Shown: piece after piece, positions 9,437-17,141 of the stretch
Layout of the letters: each line of letters starts with the position of its first letter
How positions within the stretch are numbered: position 1 is the stretch's first letter
NCBI GenBank assembly: GCA_013287475.1
Contig: JABDDT010000024.1
Location: 1 to 36,747 of the forward strand
From: Bacteroidota bacterium
Lineage (GTDB): Bacteria > Bacteroidota > Bacteroidia > Chitinophagales > Chitinophagaceae
Direction: 5' to 3'
DNA: 36,747 bases
Translations under genes and position numbers: made by a program
Notes under the pieces: generated by a model
The model's database searches: none
What the model was told of the DNA's origin: nothing
Seen by the model: the letters and a program-made list of their open reading frames with translations, nothing else

Positions 9437-9466
9437 TTGTGGATTAATTTTTTTGTTATATATTTA
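9437..9466 (+). promoter_or_regulatory. Candidate Bacteroidota-type promoter for the HU-TPR-rng run
   Basis: A -33 element TTG (9437-9439; TTTG also at 9433-9436) is followed by 19 bases and then TATATTTA (9459-9466), a 7 of 8 match to the Bacteroidota -7 consensus TAnnTTTG. Transcription would begin near 9472, about 25 bases before the HU-like start codon. Position and spacing fit well; the last base of the -7 box is off consensus. Confidence 0.6.
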
Positions 9467-9495
9467 AAATCAGAAACTTATAAAACAATTCCGCC

Positions 9496-9816
9496 ATGAG
9501 AAAGGCAGACCTCGTTAATCAAATTTCGGATAAAACAGGTATACCTAAGGTAGACGTACTGGTTACGTTAGAGACCATGTTTAAAGAAGTGAAAGACACG
9601 CTTGCAAAAGGAGAGAATATTTATATACGGGGGTTTGGCAGTTTTATCACAAAAAAAAGAGCGGCTAAAATCGGACGTAATATCAAAAAAAATATTGCTG
9701 TCCACATTCCTGAACATTTTATTCCTTCATTCAAACCAGCCAAGGAATTTGTTGCTGAAGTCAAAAAACTTCAATCTATTCAGGATAATCAACCAAACCC
9801 TGATGAAGAGATGTAA
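9496..9816 (+). CDS. HU/IHF family DNA-binding protein
   Basis: The 106-residue nucleoid protein begins MRKADLVNQISDKTGI. It shows the family DNA-binding arm around residues 45-80, with GFGSF, then GRN, then IPEHFIPSFKPAKEF. HU-like dimers bend DNA. The C-terminal ~15 residues (ending PNPDEEM) form a short acidic tail beyond the usual ~90-residue core. The ATG at 9496 fits the family start. It heads the plus-strand group that leads to rng, with 22 bases to the next start. Whether it behaves as HU or IHF cannot be told from sequence. Confidence 0.93.
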   Translation: MRKADLVNQISDKTGIPKVDVLVTLETMFKEVKDTLAKGENIYIRGFGSFITKKRAAKIGRNIKKNIAVHIPEHFIPSFKPAKEFVAEVKKLQSIQDNQPNPDEEM

Positions 9817-9838
9817 TTTTGCCGGATAAAAGCCCTAC

Positions 9839-10687
9839 GTGAAGAAACAGCAAGCCATTGTAGCCGCATCCGGAATTATTATTCTTGTCATTTTTTATTT
9901 TTTCGGAAATACAGTTCCTCCTCTAAAAAAAACTGCAGTACCTTCTCAAAATGAGGGGCAATCCCTTGATATCAAGACGATTCTCAACACAAGTAAAACA
10001 AAACTCAGTCCTGAAGCTCTGGCTTATGTAAACAGACTTGAAAGCGCTGTGGTAAGAGGAGATGTTAAAAATCAACAGATTGCAGTCTTCCGTCAGCTTG
10101 CAAATTTCTGGAAGGATTCCGTTGAAAACGGCTTTCTACCTTCGGCATATTATACTGCGGAAGCTGCAGAATTGGAAAATTCTGAAAAAAGTCTCACTTT
10201 TGCAGCCCAATTATTTTTGAACAACCTAAGAGGTCAGGATAATCCGGAATTAAAAAACTGGATGGCGAATGAAAGCCGGGGCCTTTTTGAAAGGGCCGGA
10301 AAGCTGAACCCTGACAATGATTCTATAAAAATCGGATTGGGAGCTACATATATTTTCGGAAGTACGGGGGAAAGGCCGGGAGATGTGATGAAGGGAATCC
10401 AGGCTATACTGGAAGTGACCAGAAGAGATTCGCTCAACATGTATGCCCAACTTATGTTGGGATTGGGAGGAATTGAATCGGGACAATATGATAAGGCGAT
10501 ACAAAGACTTCTGAAAGTGGTTCATTATGACCCTGGAAACCTGGAAGCCGTATTAAGTCTTGCCGAAGCTTATGAAAGAACTGGTGACAATGCATCGGCA
10601 AAAACCTGGTACACAGCTGCAAAAAAACTGACCAATAACCATGAACTGATCGCTGCGATCAATGAGAGGTTAGGATCTCTAAAATAA
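9839..10687 (+). CDS. Membrane-anchored tetratricopeptide repeat protein
   Basis: The 282-residue protein starts at GTG 9839. It has one N-terminal transmembrane anchor (about residues 7-23, AIVAASGIIILVIFYFF) and a helical, TPR-rich remainder. The clearest repeats are near residues 160-275 (NMYAQLMLGLGGIESGQYDKA, NLEAVLSLAEAYERTGD). TPR proteins are scaffolds, and no catalytic motif is seen. A TPR gene between the HU-like gene and rng recurs in Bacteroidota to my knowledge, so it probably belongs to one transcription unit with them. Its partner is unknown. Confidence 0.82.
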   Translation: MKKQQAIVAASGIIILVIFYFFGNTVPPLKKTAVPSQNEGQSLDIKTILNTSKTKLSPEALAYVNRLESAVVRGDVKNQQIAVFRQLANFWKDSVENGFLPSAYYTAEAAELENSEKSLTFAAQLFLNNLRGQDNPELKNWMANESRGLFERAGKLNPDNDSIKIGLGATYIFGSTGERPGDVMKGIQAILEVTRRDSLNMYAQLMLGLGGIESGQYDKAIQRLLKVVHYDPGNLEAVLSLAEAYERTGDNASAKTWYTAAKKLTNNHELIAAINERLGSLK

Positions 10688-10740
10688 AAGCTCAAAGGAG
10701 CAAAGACAGAAATTATTAGTAAACTAAAAAGGAATTATCG

Positions 10741-10836
10741 ATGCCTTGTGGTAAAAAAAGGAAGCGACATAAAATTGCAACCCATAAAAGAAAGAAAAGA
10801 TTGCGTAAAAATCGTCATAAGAAAAAGAATAAATAA
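10741..10836 (+). CDS. 31-residue basic AURKAIP1/COX24 (mS38)-like protein, probable small ribosomal protein
   Basis: ATG 10741 to TAA 10834-10836 encodes 31 residues starting MPCGKKRKRHKIATHKRKKR. About two thirds of them are Lys, Arg or His, and there are no acidic residues. This is the pattern of the AURKAIP1/COX24 domain; its mitochondrial member mS38 is a small-subunit ribosomal protein, and short Bacteroidota homologues are annotated under that domain. The role is therefore probably binding of 16S rRNA in the 30S subunit (inference). It lies 53 bases after the TPR gene and just before rng, whose product in other bacteria matures the 16S rRNA 5' end. A purine-rich AAAGGAG lies about 40 bases upstream. 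Confidence 0.8.
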   Translation: MPCGKKRKRHKIATHKRKKRLRKNRHKKKNK

Positions 10837-10845
10837 ACGCACTCC

Positions 10846-10865
10846 GGCCGGATAACCCTCCGGCC
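10846..10865 (+). other. GC-rich hairpin after the basic small ORF
   Basis: GGCCGG (10846-10851) and CCGGCC (10860-10865) form a perfect 6-bp all-GC stem around an 8-base loop, 9 bases after the TAA of the 31-residue gene. There is no U tract behind it, so it is a poor intrinsic terminator. It may mark the 3' end of an mRNA or protect it. Confidence 0.45.
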
Positions 10866-10891
10866 CTGTACTGCTGAAAACATTTATATGC

Positions 10892-10930
10892 TAACGCTTA
10901 CAATGCTTGCTTGCATCCGTGAAGCGGTTA
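10892..10930 (+). promoter_or_regulatory. Second, longer hairpin in the rng leader
   Basis: TAACGCTTACAATGC (10892-10906) can pair with GCATCCGTGAAGCGGTTA (10913-10930). This gives about 14 base pairs (TAA/TTA, CGCTT/AAGCG, CA/TG, ATGC/GCAT) interrupted by small bulges, with loop TTGCTT. It sits about 70 bases before the preferred rng start. It may be a processing or autoregulatory site, as RNase E leaders are in enterobacteria, but that is analogy only. Confidence 0.4.
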
Positions 10931-10998
10931 ACTAAATCCCCTTCAGCATTTCGATTCCTTCTTGTGTGTACCGGCCAGGCAGTAAATGTTACTCTACA

Positions 10999-12552
10999 TT
11001 GAATAAGGAACTGATCATTAATGCAGCCCCTCAGGGAGTTGAAATAGCCCTGCTGGAAGATAAAAAGCTGGTGGAATTACACCATGAAAAAACTGATGCC
11101 AGTTTTGCAGTAGGAGATTTATACCTTGGAAAGGTAAAAAAATTAATCCCGGGCCTGAATGCTGCATTCGTTGATGTGGGTTTCGAAAAAGACGCATTCC
11201 TTCATTATACTGACCTGAGTCCCTACGCCCGCTCTTTGCTGAAATTTACACAGCAAAGTATGCTTGCAACTAAAGACAATGAATTTGATTTTGGATCTTT
11301 TGTAGTTGAACCTGAAATTGTAAAAACCGGAAAGATTAATGAAGTACTCAGTGGCAAACCCAATATTCTTGTTCAGATTCTGAAAGAGCCCATTGCTGCT
11401 AAAGGTCCGCGCCTGAGTTGTGAGATATCACTGCCTGGTCGTTTTGTCGTTATTACACCATTCAATGATATCGTTGCTGTATCACGAAAAATTCATTCTT
11501 CGGATGAAAGAAAAAGGCTTCAGAAAATTGTTGAAGCCATTAAGCCAAAAAATTTTGGTGTGATCGTACGCACTGCAGCTGAGGGTAAGAATACAGCTGA
11601 GCTACATGAGGATTTAACTGACCTTGTCGCCACATGGAAACTAATTCAGCATAACCTTATAGGTGCTGTTGCTCCTGCTAAAATTTTAAGCGAACAAACC
11701 AAAACCACCAGTATGTTGCGGGATCTTCTGAATGAAGATTTTAATAAAATAGTAGTAAACGACCGCAATCTTTTTAACGATACCAAGACATATATACAAC
11801 GGATTGCCGCGGACAAAATAGATATCATTTCTTATTACAATAATGGTTCACCTATTTTCGATCATTTCGGTATAACAAAACAGGTAAAAGCTGCATTTGG
11901 CAAAACTGTAAACCTGCCCAGTGGAGCTTATCTGATTGTTGAGCATACTGAAGCCCTGCACGTAATAGATGTAAACAGCGGATATAAAAGTGTCAGCAAT
12001 AACCAGGAACAAAATGCATTGGAAACCAATCTGGAGGCAGCAGAAGAAATTGCGCGCCAGCTAAGACTCCGCGACCTGGGAGGTATTATTGTGGCGGATT
12101 TTATAGATATGAAGCTTCCCGATAATAAGCGGAAGCTTGTGGAAGCTATGGAGTCTTTTATGCGCACCGACCGTGCAAAGCATGCTGTACTGCCTATTTC
12201 CAAATTTGGACTCATGCAGATCACCAGGCAGCGTATGAAGCCTGAGATTACTATTAATACCCAGGAAATCTGCCCAACGTGTAACGGAACCGGTAAAATC
12301 TCATCTGCTCTTATTCTTGAAGACGAAATTGAGAAAAACCTCAGCTACCTATTAAATCATCAGCATAAGGACCTCATCCTCATGGTTCACCCAATCATGT
12401 ATGCCTACCTCACCAAAGGTGGCTGGTTCTCCAGTAAAAAATGGAAATGGCGCAGAAAATATAAACGCGCTATCAAGGTCAGGGAAAATAATAATTACCA
12501 CATGACCGAGTTCCATTTCTTCGATAAACAGGAGGAAGAAATCAAATTATAA
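10999..12552 (+). CDS. rng: Ribonuclease G (RNase E/G family)
   Basis: This endoribonuclease matures 16S rRNA and degrades mRNA. I place the start at TTG 10999 because it gives MNKELIINA, the usual family N-terminus; an in-frame GTG at 10966 would add 11 unconserved residues. The result is 517 residues. An S1 domain lies near residues 35-120 (GDLYLGKVKK, AAFVDVGF). The catalytic Asp motifs are IDVNSG (~322) and ADFIDM (~366), followed by the zinc-link CPTCNGTGK (~425), and there is no long RNase E-type C-terminal tail. It follows the mS38-like gene by 162 bases containing two hairpins. Confidence 0.95.
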   Translation: MNKELIINAAPQGVEIALLEDKKLVELHHEKTDASFAVGDLYLGKVKKLIPGLNAAFVDVGFEKDAFLHYTDLSPYARSLLKFTQQSMLATKDNEFDFGSFVVEPEIVKTGKINEVLSGKPNILVQILKEPIAAKGPRLSCEISLPGRFVVITPFNDIVAVSRKIHSSDERKRLQKIVEAIKPKNFGVIVRTAAEGKNTAELHEDLTDLVATWKLIQHNLIGAVAPAKILSEQTKTTSMLRDLLNEDFNKIVVNDRNLFNDTKTYIQRIAADKIDIISYYNNGSPIFDHFGITKQVKAAFGKTVNLPSGAYLIVEHTEALHVIDVNSGYKSVSNNQEQNALETNLEAAEEIARQLRLRDLGGIIVADFIDMKLPDNKRKLVEAMESFMRTDRAKHAVLPISKFGLMQITRQRMKPEITINTQEICPTCNGTGKISSALILEDEIEKNLSYLLNHQHKDLILMVHPIMYAYLTKGGWFSSKKWKWRRKYKRAIKVRENNNYHMTEFHFFDKQEEEIKL

Positions 12553-12810
12553 CACCCTTTCCGGACAGTTTTTTATCCAAAACACATTATATATAATTAT
12601 AATATTATCTATTTAACCTAAGTATTTTCATGTATATGAAACAGGAAGTTTTCTAAACATTTCCAGGGCTCATTTTCAGGACTTTAACTAGAAACTCCAA
12701 GAAAAAATACTATGTTAAGTAATTATTAATCAATCAATTATAGGTAATTTTTAAAATAAATGCAAGTTTCATTTTTATTATTAAAGTTATTCACAGGAAG
12801 AAAAATTTAT

Positions 12811-12840
12811 TTTGTTATGTGACCTGATTTTGTAATTTAG
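12811..12840 (+). promoter_or_regulatory. Candidate radA promoter
   Basis: TTTG (12811-12814), 18 bases, then TAATTTAG (12833-12840) approximates the Bacteroidota promoter TTTG-N19-TAnnTTTG (7 of 8 in the -7 box). Predicted transcription start is near 12846, giving a leader of about 80 bases before radA. Confidence 0.55.
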
Positions 12841-12862
12841 TGGAAGAATTTAATGGGTTAGT

Positions 12863-12900
12863 AAGTAAAAGGTCAGCTCTGGTAGCTGGCCTTTTTACTT
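12863..12900 (+). terminator. Terminator-like hairpin inside the radA leader
   Basis: AAGTAAAAGGTCAGCT (12863-12878) pairs with AGCTGGCCTTTTTACTT (12884-12900) around the loop CTGGT. There is one bulged base and one G-T pair, about 16 bp in all. The core GGTCAGCT/AGCTGGCC followed by TTTTT has the form of an intrinsic terminator. It starts about 17 bases after the predicted transcription start and ends about 30 bases before radA, so it could attenuate radA, end read-through from rng, or both. Confidence 0.6.
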
Positions 12901-12929
12901 TTCTGCCTTCAGAGCCATTATCTTTAATG

Positions 12930-14321
12930 ATGAGTAAAATCAAAACCGCTTTCTTCTGTAATAATTGCGGCTATGAAAGTGCAAAATGGCTTGGTAAATG
13001 TCCTTCCTGCGAACAATGGAATACTTTCACTGAAGAAGTTATCAATAAAGATGATAGACTGGTAGAATCCGGATGGAAAAAAATCTCCGATAAAAAAGAA
13101 ATCAAAACGATTTCAATTCATGAAGTTATCAGCGGTGAAGAAAAAAGAATTATAACACCAGATACAGAACTTAACCGCGTGTTAGGAGGTGGAATTGTAA
13201 CTGGAAGTTTAATTCTTGTTGCCGGAGAACCAGGCATTGGAAAAAGTACTTTATTTCTTCAGATCGGATTGATGTTAAAGAATATTATTACACTTTATAT
13301 CAGCGGTGAGGAAAGTGAACAACAAATTCGCATGCGGGCAGACAGGTTAAAAGTGAGGAACCATCAACTCATGAGTAACCAGGAAAATTTTTACCTCTTA
13401 ACAGAAACTTCAACACAGTCCATTTTCCAGGAAATAAAAAAATTAAAACCACAGGTTGTTATTGTTGACTCAATTCAAACATTACAATCATCATATATCG
13501 ATTCAACACCAGGTACTGTTTCACAGATACGCGAATGCGCTGCGGAATTTCAACGCTTCGCTAAGGAAACGGGAACTCCTGTTTTTCTGATTGGGCATAT
13601 TACCAAAGACGGAAATATTGCTGGTCCGAAAATACTAGAACACATGGTGGATACAGTACTGCAATTTGAAGGCGACAGGCATTATACATACCGTATACTT
13701 CGCACTTTAAAAAATCGTTTTGGGAGTACAGCAGAACTTGGGATTTATGAAATGACAGATGAAGGAATGCAGGAGGTCAACAATCCCAGTGAGATCCTGA
13801 TAACACAAAAAGAAGAACAACTCAGTGGCAGTGCAATCGCCGCAAGTATAGAAGGGCAAAGGCCTCTGTTGATTGAGGTGCAGGCCCTCGTTACTTCATC
13901 TGTATATGGCACACCGCAGAGAACCGTAAGTGGTTTTGATCTGCGGCGCCTGCAGCTACTTCTGGCAGTTCTGGAAAAAAGAGGAGGGTTTCACTTTGGA
14001 GTTAAAGATGTTTTTTTGAATATTGCCGGTGGGTTGAAAGTTGAGGATCCTTCCATCGATCTTGCTGTTTTATGTGCATTGTTAAGTTCTTTTGAGGATA
14101 TTCCACTATCATCAGATATCTGTTATGCCGGTGAGGTAGGGTTGAATGGAGAGATCCGTGCAGTAAACCGGATCGGACAACGAATTGCAGAAGCTGAAAA
14201 ATTAGGATTCAGTAAAATACTTGTATCCAAATACAATCAGAAAGGTTTAAAAAATCAATCTCATCAGATAGAGGTAAAATTGATGGGAAAAGTTGAAGAA
14301 GTATATAAATATTTATTCTAG
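12930..14321 (+). CDS. radA: DNA repair protein RadA
   Basis: RadA is a RecA-like branch-migration ATPase acting in recombinational repair. From ATG 12930 (or the adjacent ATG 12927) the protein is 463 residues and begins MSKIKTAFFCNNCGY, the normal family start. An N-terminal C4 zinc finger (C10, C13, C24, C27) is followed by Walker A GEPGIGKST (~99-107). Next comes the RadA-specific KNRFG motif, then a Lon-protease-like C-terminal domain. The longer frame from GTG 12840 adds 30 residues overlapping a promoter and hairpin and is rejected. A comF-type gene follows after 27 bases. Confidence 0.95.
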   Translation: MSKIKTAFFCNNCGYESAKWLGKCPSCEQWNTFTEEVINKDDRLVESGWKKISDKKEIKTISIHEVISGEEKRIITPDTELNRVLGGGIVTGSLILVAGEPGIGKSTLFLQIGLMLKNIITLYISGEESEQQIRMRADRLKVRNHQLMSNQENFYLLTETSTQSIFQEIKKLKPQVVIVDSIQTLQSSYIDSTPGTVSQIRECAAEFQRFAKETGTPVFLIGHITKDGNIAGPKILEHMVDTVLQFEGDRHYTYRILRTLKNRFGSTAELGIYEMTDEGMQEVNNPSEILITQKEEQLSGSAIAASIEGQRPLLIEVQALVTSSVYGTPQRTVSGFDLRRLQLLLAVLEKRGGFHFGVKDVFLNIAGGLKVEDPSIDLAVLCALLSSFEDIPLSSDICYAGEVGLNGEIRAVNRIGQRIAEAEKLGFSKILVSKYNQKGLKNQSHQIEVKLMGKVEEVYKYLF

Positions 14322-14348
14322 GGTTCTGCGATTAGGGCAATCTTTAAA

Positions 14349-15053
14349 ATGAGATCGCGGATTACCATTTTCAAATCACTCATACATATTTTTTTCCCAT
14401 ATACCTGTTGCGGATGTGGTACAGATCTTCTTGCAGAAAATATATTATTTTGTATTTATTGTCAGGCTGCCATGCCCCTGACCTGTTTTGAATATTTCCC
14501 TTCAAATCCGATTGAAAAAATTTTCTGGGGCAGGGTCGTGATAGAAGCGGCAGCAGCCCATTTATATTTCACTACAGGTTCCGCAGTACAACATAGTCTT
14601 CATCTGCTTAAATATAAAAGCAAAAAAGAAATCGGCATTTATTTCGGTCATCGAATGGGTGAAACTTTAATTCATTCATGTCGATTCAGTAAATGCGAAA
14701 TCATAATTCCATTGCCTTTGTTTTCTGCAAGAGAAAAAAAGAGAGGATATAACCAGGCGGGGCTGATCGCTTTTGGTTTGTCGCAACGGATAAAAATTCC
14801 TGTTATTGAGGATGCAATTATACGAGTGAAAAAAACAGAAACACAGACTCATAAAAGCAGGATTCAGCGCTGGAAAAATATGGAATCGACTTTTGAAATA
14901 CGTAATCCACAAAAAATTTACGGTAAGCATATCTTGCTCGTGGATGACGTTATAACGACCGGTGCCAGTCTCGAGGCATGTGCCAGGGTTTTACTTAGTA
15001 TTCCGGGAGTCAGGATTAGTATAGCTTGTTTGGCGCATACGGTGTCGGCTTAG
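14349..15053 (+). CDS. comFC: ComF/GntX-family phosphoribosyltransferase-like protein
   Basis: The 234-residue protein has an N-terminal zinc-ribbon-like cysteine cluster (CCGCG ... CIYC, residues ~20-40). It ends in a type I phosphoribosyltransferase fold with the PRPP loop LLVDDVITTGASLEAC (~196-211) and the preceding KKRGYNQA motif. In naturally competent bacteria ComFC helps convert incoming single-stranded DNA into recombinants. No other competence gene is in the window. Co-direction with radA after 27 bases suggests a shared transcript and a recombination role (inference). It ends 3 bases before repeat element A. Confidence 0.87.
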   Translation: MRSRITIFKSLIHIFFPYTCCGCGTDLLAENILFCIYCQAAMPLTCFEYFPSNPIEKIFWGRVVIEAAAAHLYFTTGSAVQHSLHLLKYKSKKEIGIYFGHRMGETLIHSCRFSKCEIIIPLPLFSAREKKRGYNQAGLIAFGLSQRIKIPVIEDAIIRVKKTETQTHKSRIQRWKNMESTFEIRNPQKIYGKHILLVDDVITTGASLEACARVLLSIPGVRISIACLAHTVSA

Positions 15054-15056
15054 GTC

Positions 15057-15130
15057 GTTGGCAGTTGACCATTGATAGTTGACCGGTTGATTTATCTGAA
15101 CCAGCCAGCCACCAACGGCCAACAGCCTAC
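15057..15130. repeat. Heptad inverted-repeat element A (no ORF)
   Basis: The left arm is four heptads: GTTGGCA, GTTGACC, ATTGATA, GTTGACC (15057-15084). The right arm is four heptads of the opposite orientation: AGCCAGC, CACCAAC, GGCCAAC, AGCCTAC (15103-15130). They are separated by 18 bases. The outer boundary bases are C on the left and G on the right, as in elements B and C. It fills the gap between comFC and the beta-helix gene. The arms are more diverged here than in B or C. Confidence 0.75.
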
Positions 15131-15143
15131 GTCTTATTATTAC

Positions 15144-15151
15144 TATTTTTG
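15144..15151 (+). promoter_or_regulatory. -7-like box directly before the beta-helix lipoprotein gene
   Basis: TATTTTTG matches TAnnTTTG exactly and ends 5 bases before ATG 15157, so transcription would start at or near the start codon (leaderless). No TTTG lies about 19 bases upstream, where the right arm of element A sits, so support is only partial. Confidence 0.3.
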
Positions 15152-15156
15152 TCCGA

Positions 15157-16542
15157 ATGATTAAGAATCTGCTTTTTTGCATATTAGCCGTTTTAGCGCT
15201 TGTTTCCTGCCAAAAGCAATCAAATCTGAATGGAAGTGTCCTTCTTTTTCTTTCCCGGGATACCCTGAGTTTCGATACAGTTTTTACGACCACAGGCTCT
15301 GTTACCCAACAGGTTAAGTTGATTAATAATAACAATCACAGTGTCGGAATTTCATCTATAGCTCTGACAGGAGGCAACAGCTCTCCTTTCGTCATTAATA
15401 TTGATGGAACACCCGGACCGAGTGCCTCCAATCTGAATATCCAGGCCAATGACAGCCTTTATATTTTTGTAACCGTACTTATACCATCGGGAACCAAGCC
15501 CACGCCCTTTTTATTGCAGGATAGTATCAGAATCAGTTACAATGGCATAGAGCAATATATACAGTTGAATGCCTGGGGTCAGAATGCACATTTCTTAAAA
15601 AATGCGATCATTCAGGGGAATACCACGTGGCCAAATGATTTGCCTTATGTTATCTTGGGCGGTCTGACGATCGACAGCAACGCAACCCTCAACATCCAGG
15701 CAGGCGTTCATATATATATGCATGCAGACGCACCGATTTATATAGATGGCAGTCTTAAAGTAATGGGAGATACCGCAGCAAGTCAGCGGGTCTATTTTAC
15801 CGGCGATCGCCTTGATCAACCTTACGCAACTTACCCCGGTTCATGGCCTGGAATCTATTTCAGGAGTGCAAGCAGGGATAATGTGCTGAACTTTGCCAAT
15901 TTCCAGAACGGATATCATAGCCTCGTTGCAGAAGGACCCAGCGGTGATATGAATCCAAAACTTTCCCTGAATCAGTGTACCATAAACAATTCACTTGCTG
16001 AAGGGGTACTGGGTATTCAATCCAGTATAACTGCTATTAATTGCCAGATCAGCAATTGTGGACAAAATATCGTAATCAGTTTAGGGGGCGCTTATCGATT
16101 TGAATTTTGTACGGTTGCATCTTATTCAACAGACTTGCTAACACATCAGCAACCCGTGCTTACGGTTTCCAATGCCAGCTCTGATGGAACCCAGACAGGT
16201 GATCTGAACGCCGGCTTTTTAGATTGCATTTTCTGGGGAAGTCAGAGTATAACGGATGAAGCATCTATTTCCATGCAGGGAAATACAGTATTTAAAGTTT
16301 TGCTAGACCATTCTATTCTGAAACAGCAAAATTATCCTTCCAATATTGACAGTAATGCATTATGGCTAAATACCGATCCCCAATTTCTTGCTACTGGCTT
16401 TCCTGGAAATACATTTGATTTTCATGTAGAATCAACTTCACCGGCGGTGGATCATGGCTCTAACCTGGGCATTACCATTGACCTGGATGGCAATCCAAGA
16501 CCAGTAAATCTTCCCGATCTTGGTTGTTATGAGCGGCAGTAA
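15157..16542 (+). CDS. Beta-helix surface lipoprotein
   Basis: The 461-residue lipoprotein has signal peptide and lipobox LVSC with Cys18. Residues ~30-140 look like an immunoglobulin-like/choice-of-anchor domain (DTVFTTTGSVTQQVKLIN). Residues ~150-400 show a right-handed parallel beta-helix pattern with repeated short polar turns (GNTTW, GLTIDSNATLNIQAGVHIY, NFANFQNG, LNQCTINNS, INCQISNC). The end resembles the 'SPAVDHGSN...DLDGNPRP...DLGCYE' tail of choice-of-anchor Q proteins. It is probably displayed on the outer membrane and may bind or cleave polysaccharide; no catalytic site is identifiable. Confidence 0.8.
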   Translation: MIKNLLFCILAVLALVSCQKQSNLNGSVLLFLSRDTLSFDTVFTTTGSVTQQVKLINNNNHSVGISSIALTGGNSSPFVINIDGTPGPSASNLNIQANDSLYIFVTVLIPSGTKPTPFLLQDSIRISYNGIEQYIQLNAWGQNAHFLKNAIIQGNTTWPNDLPYVILGGLTIDSNATLNIQAGVHIYMHADAPIYIDGSLKVMGDTAASQRVYFTGDRLDQPYATYPGSWPGIYFRSASRDNVLNFANFQNGYHSLVAEGPSGDMNPKLSLNQCTINNSLAEGVLGIQSSITAINCQISNCGQNIVISLGGAYRFEFCTVASYSTDLLTHQQPVLTVSNASSDGTQTGDLNAGFLDCIFWGSQSITDEASISMQGNTVFKVLLDHSILKQQNYPSNIDSNALWLNTDPQFLATGFPGNTFDFHVESTSPAVDHGSNLGITIDLDGNPRPVNLPDLGCYERQ

Positions 16543-16605
16543 TTCTTATTCATTTCTCTTTAACTTTGATAGTGTAACATTGATTATAAAATAAAAAAAT
16601 ATACC

Positions 16606-17127
16606 ATGTTAAGATTATTGTTCATCCCAATTTTATTTATGATTCATAGCAGTGTAAGTGTGTATGATTTCAAAGTGCCTGCTCTGGATGGTGGAACCAT
16701 TGATTTGTCTGCATATAAAGGGAAGAAATTACTTATTGTAAATACTGCATCGAAATGCGGATTTACTCCACAGTATGCTGACCTTCAAAAATTATATGAA
16801 AAGTATAAAGACAAGCTCGTAATTGTGGGTTTTCCGGCAAACGATTTCGGTGGACAGGAACCAGGTACAAATACTGAAATCAAAGAATTCTGCCAGAAGA
16901 ATTATGGGGTAACCTTTCCGCTTGCTGCGAAATCAGATGTAGTAGGAGAAAATACATCCCCACTTTTTAAATATCTGACAGATGAAGCCATAAAACTTGG
17001 GACACCGGCTCCGGTAATCAAATGGAATTTTACCAAATTCCTGATTGATGAAAACGGAAAACTTATTGGTGTTTATAACAGTAAGGTTACTCCTATGAGT
17101 GATGAGATCACTTCTCACCTCAATTAA
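16606..17127 (+). CDS. Secreted glutathione peroxidase-family thiol peroxidase
   Basis: The 173-residue protein reduces peroxides. The catalytic residues are Cys51 in NTASKCGFTPQ, Gln84 in FPANDFGGQEPG, and Trp140-Asn141 in KWNFTKFLI. Cys96 (FCQKNYGVTFP) is a plausible resolving cysteine for thioredoxin-type recycling. Unlike most bacterial homologues (~160 residues, cytosolic), it opens with a hydrophobic stretch (residues 2-18) that looks like a signal peptide, so periplasmic location is likely. Catalytic Cys, not selenocysteine, is encoded (TGC). It lies 14 bases before the delta' gene. Confidence 0.92.
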   Translation: MLRLLFIPILFMIHSSVSVYDFKVPALDGGTIDLSAYKGKKLLIVNTASKCGFTPQYADLQKLYEKYKDKLVIVGFPANDFGGQEPGTNTEIKEFCQKNYGVTFPLAAKSDVVGENTSPLFKYLTDEAIKLGTPAPVIKWNFTKFLIDENGKLIGVYNSKVTPMSDEITSHLN

Positions 17128-17141
17128 TAAAGACCAGCCGG

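Larger units (their letters stand above)
12553..12926 (+). other. AT-rich intergenic region between rng and radA
   Basis: This is 374 bases without a gene on my reading. The first ~250 bases are very AT-rich with no convincing ORF, tRNA or terminator after rng. The last ~115 bases carry the radA promoter (12811-12840) and the leader hairpin (12863-12900), listed separately. An upstream reading of radA from GTG 12840 would turn both into coding sequence, which I consider wrong. Confidence 0.6.

Noticed and set aside
12840-12929. RadA N-terminal extension from GTG 12840
   Set aside because: The extra 30 residues are not family-like and overlap a promoter box and a hairpin; MSKIKTAFFCNNCGY is the normal start.
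15157-16542. Beta-helix protein as pectate lyase or T9SS cargo
   Set aside because: No catalytic site is visible and there is no C-terminal T9SS sorting domain; it has a lipobox instead.
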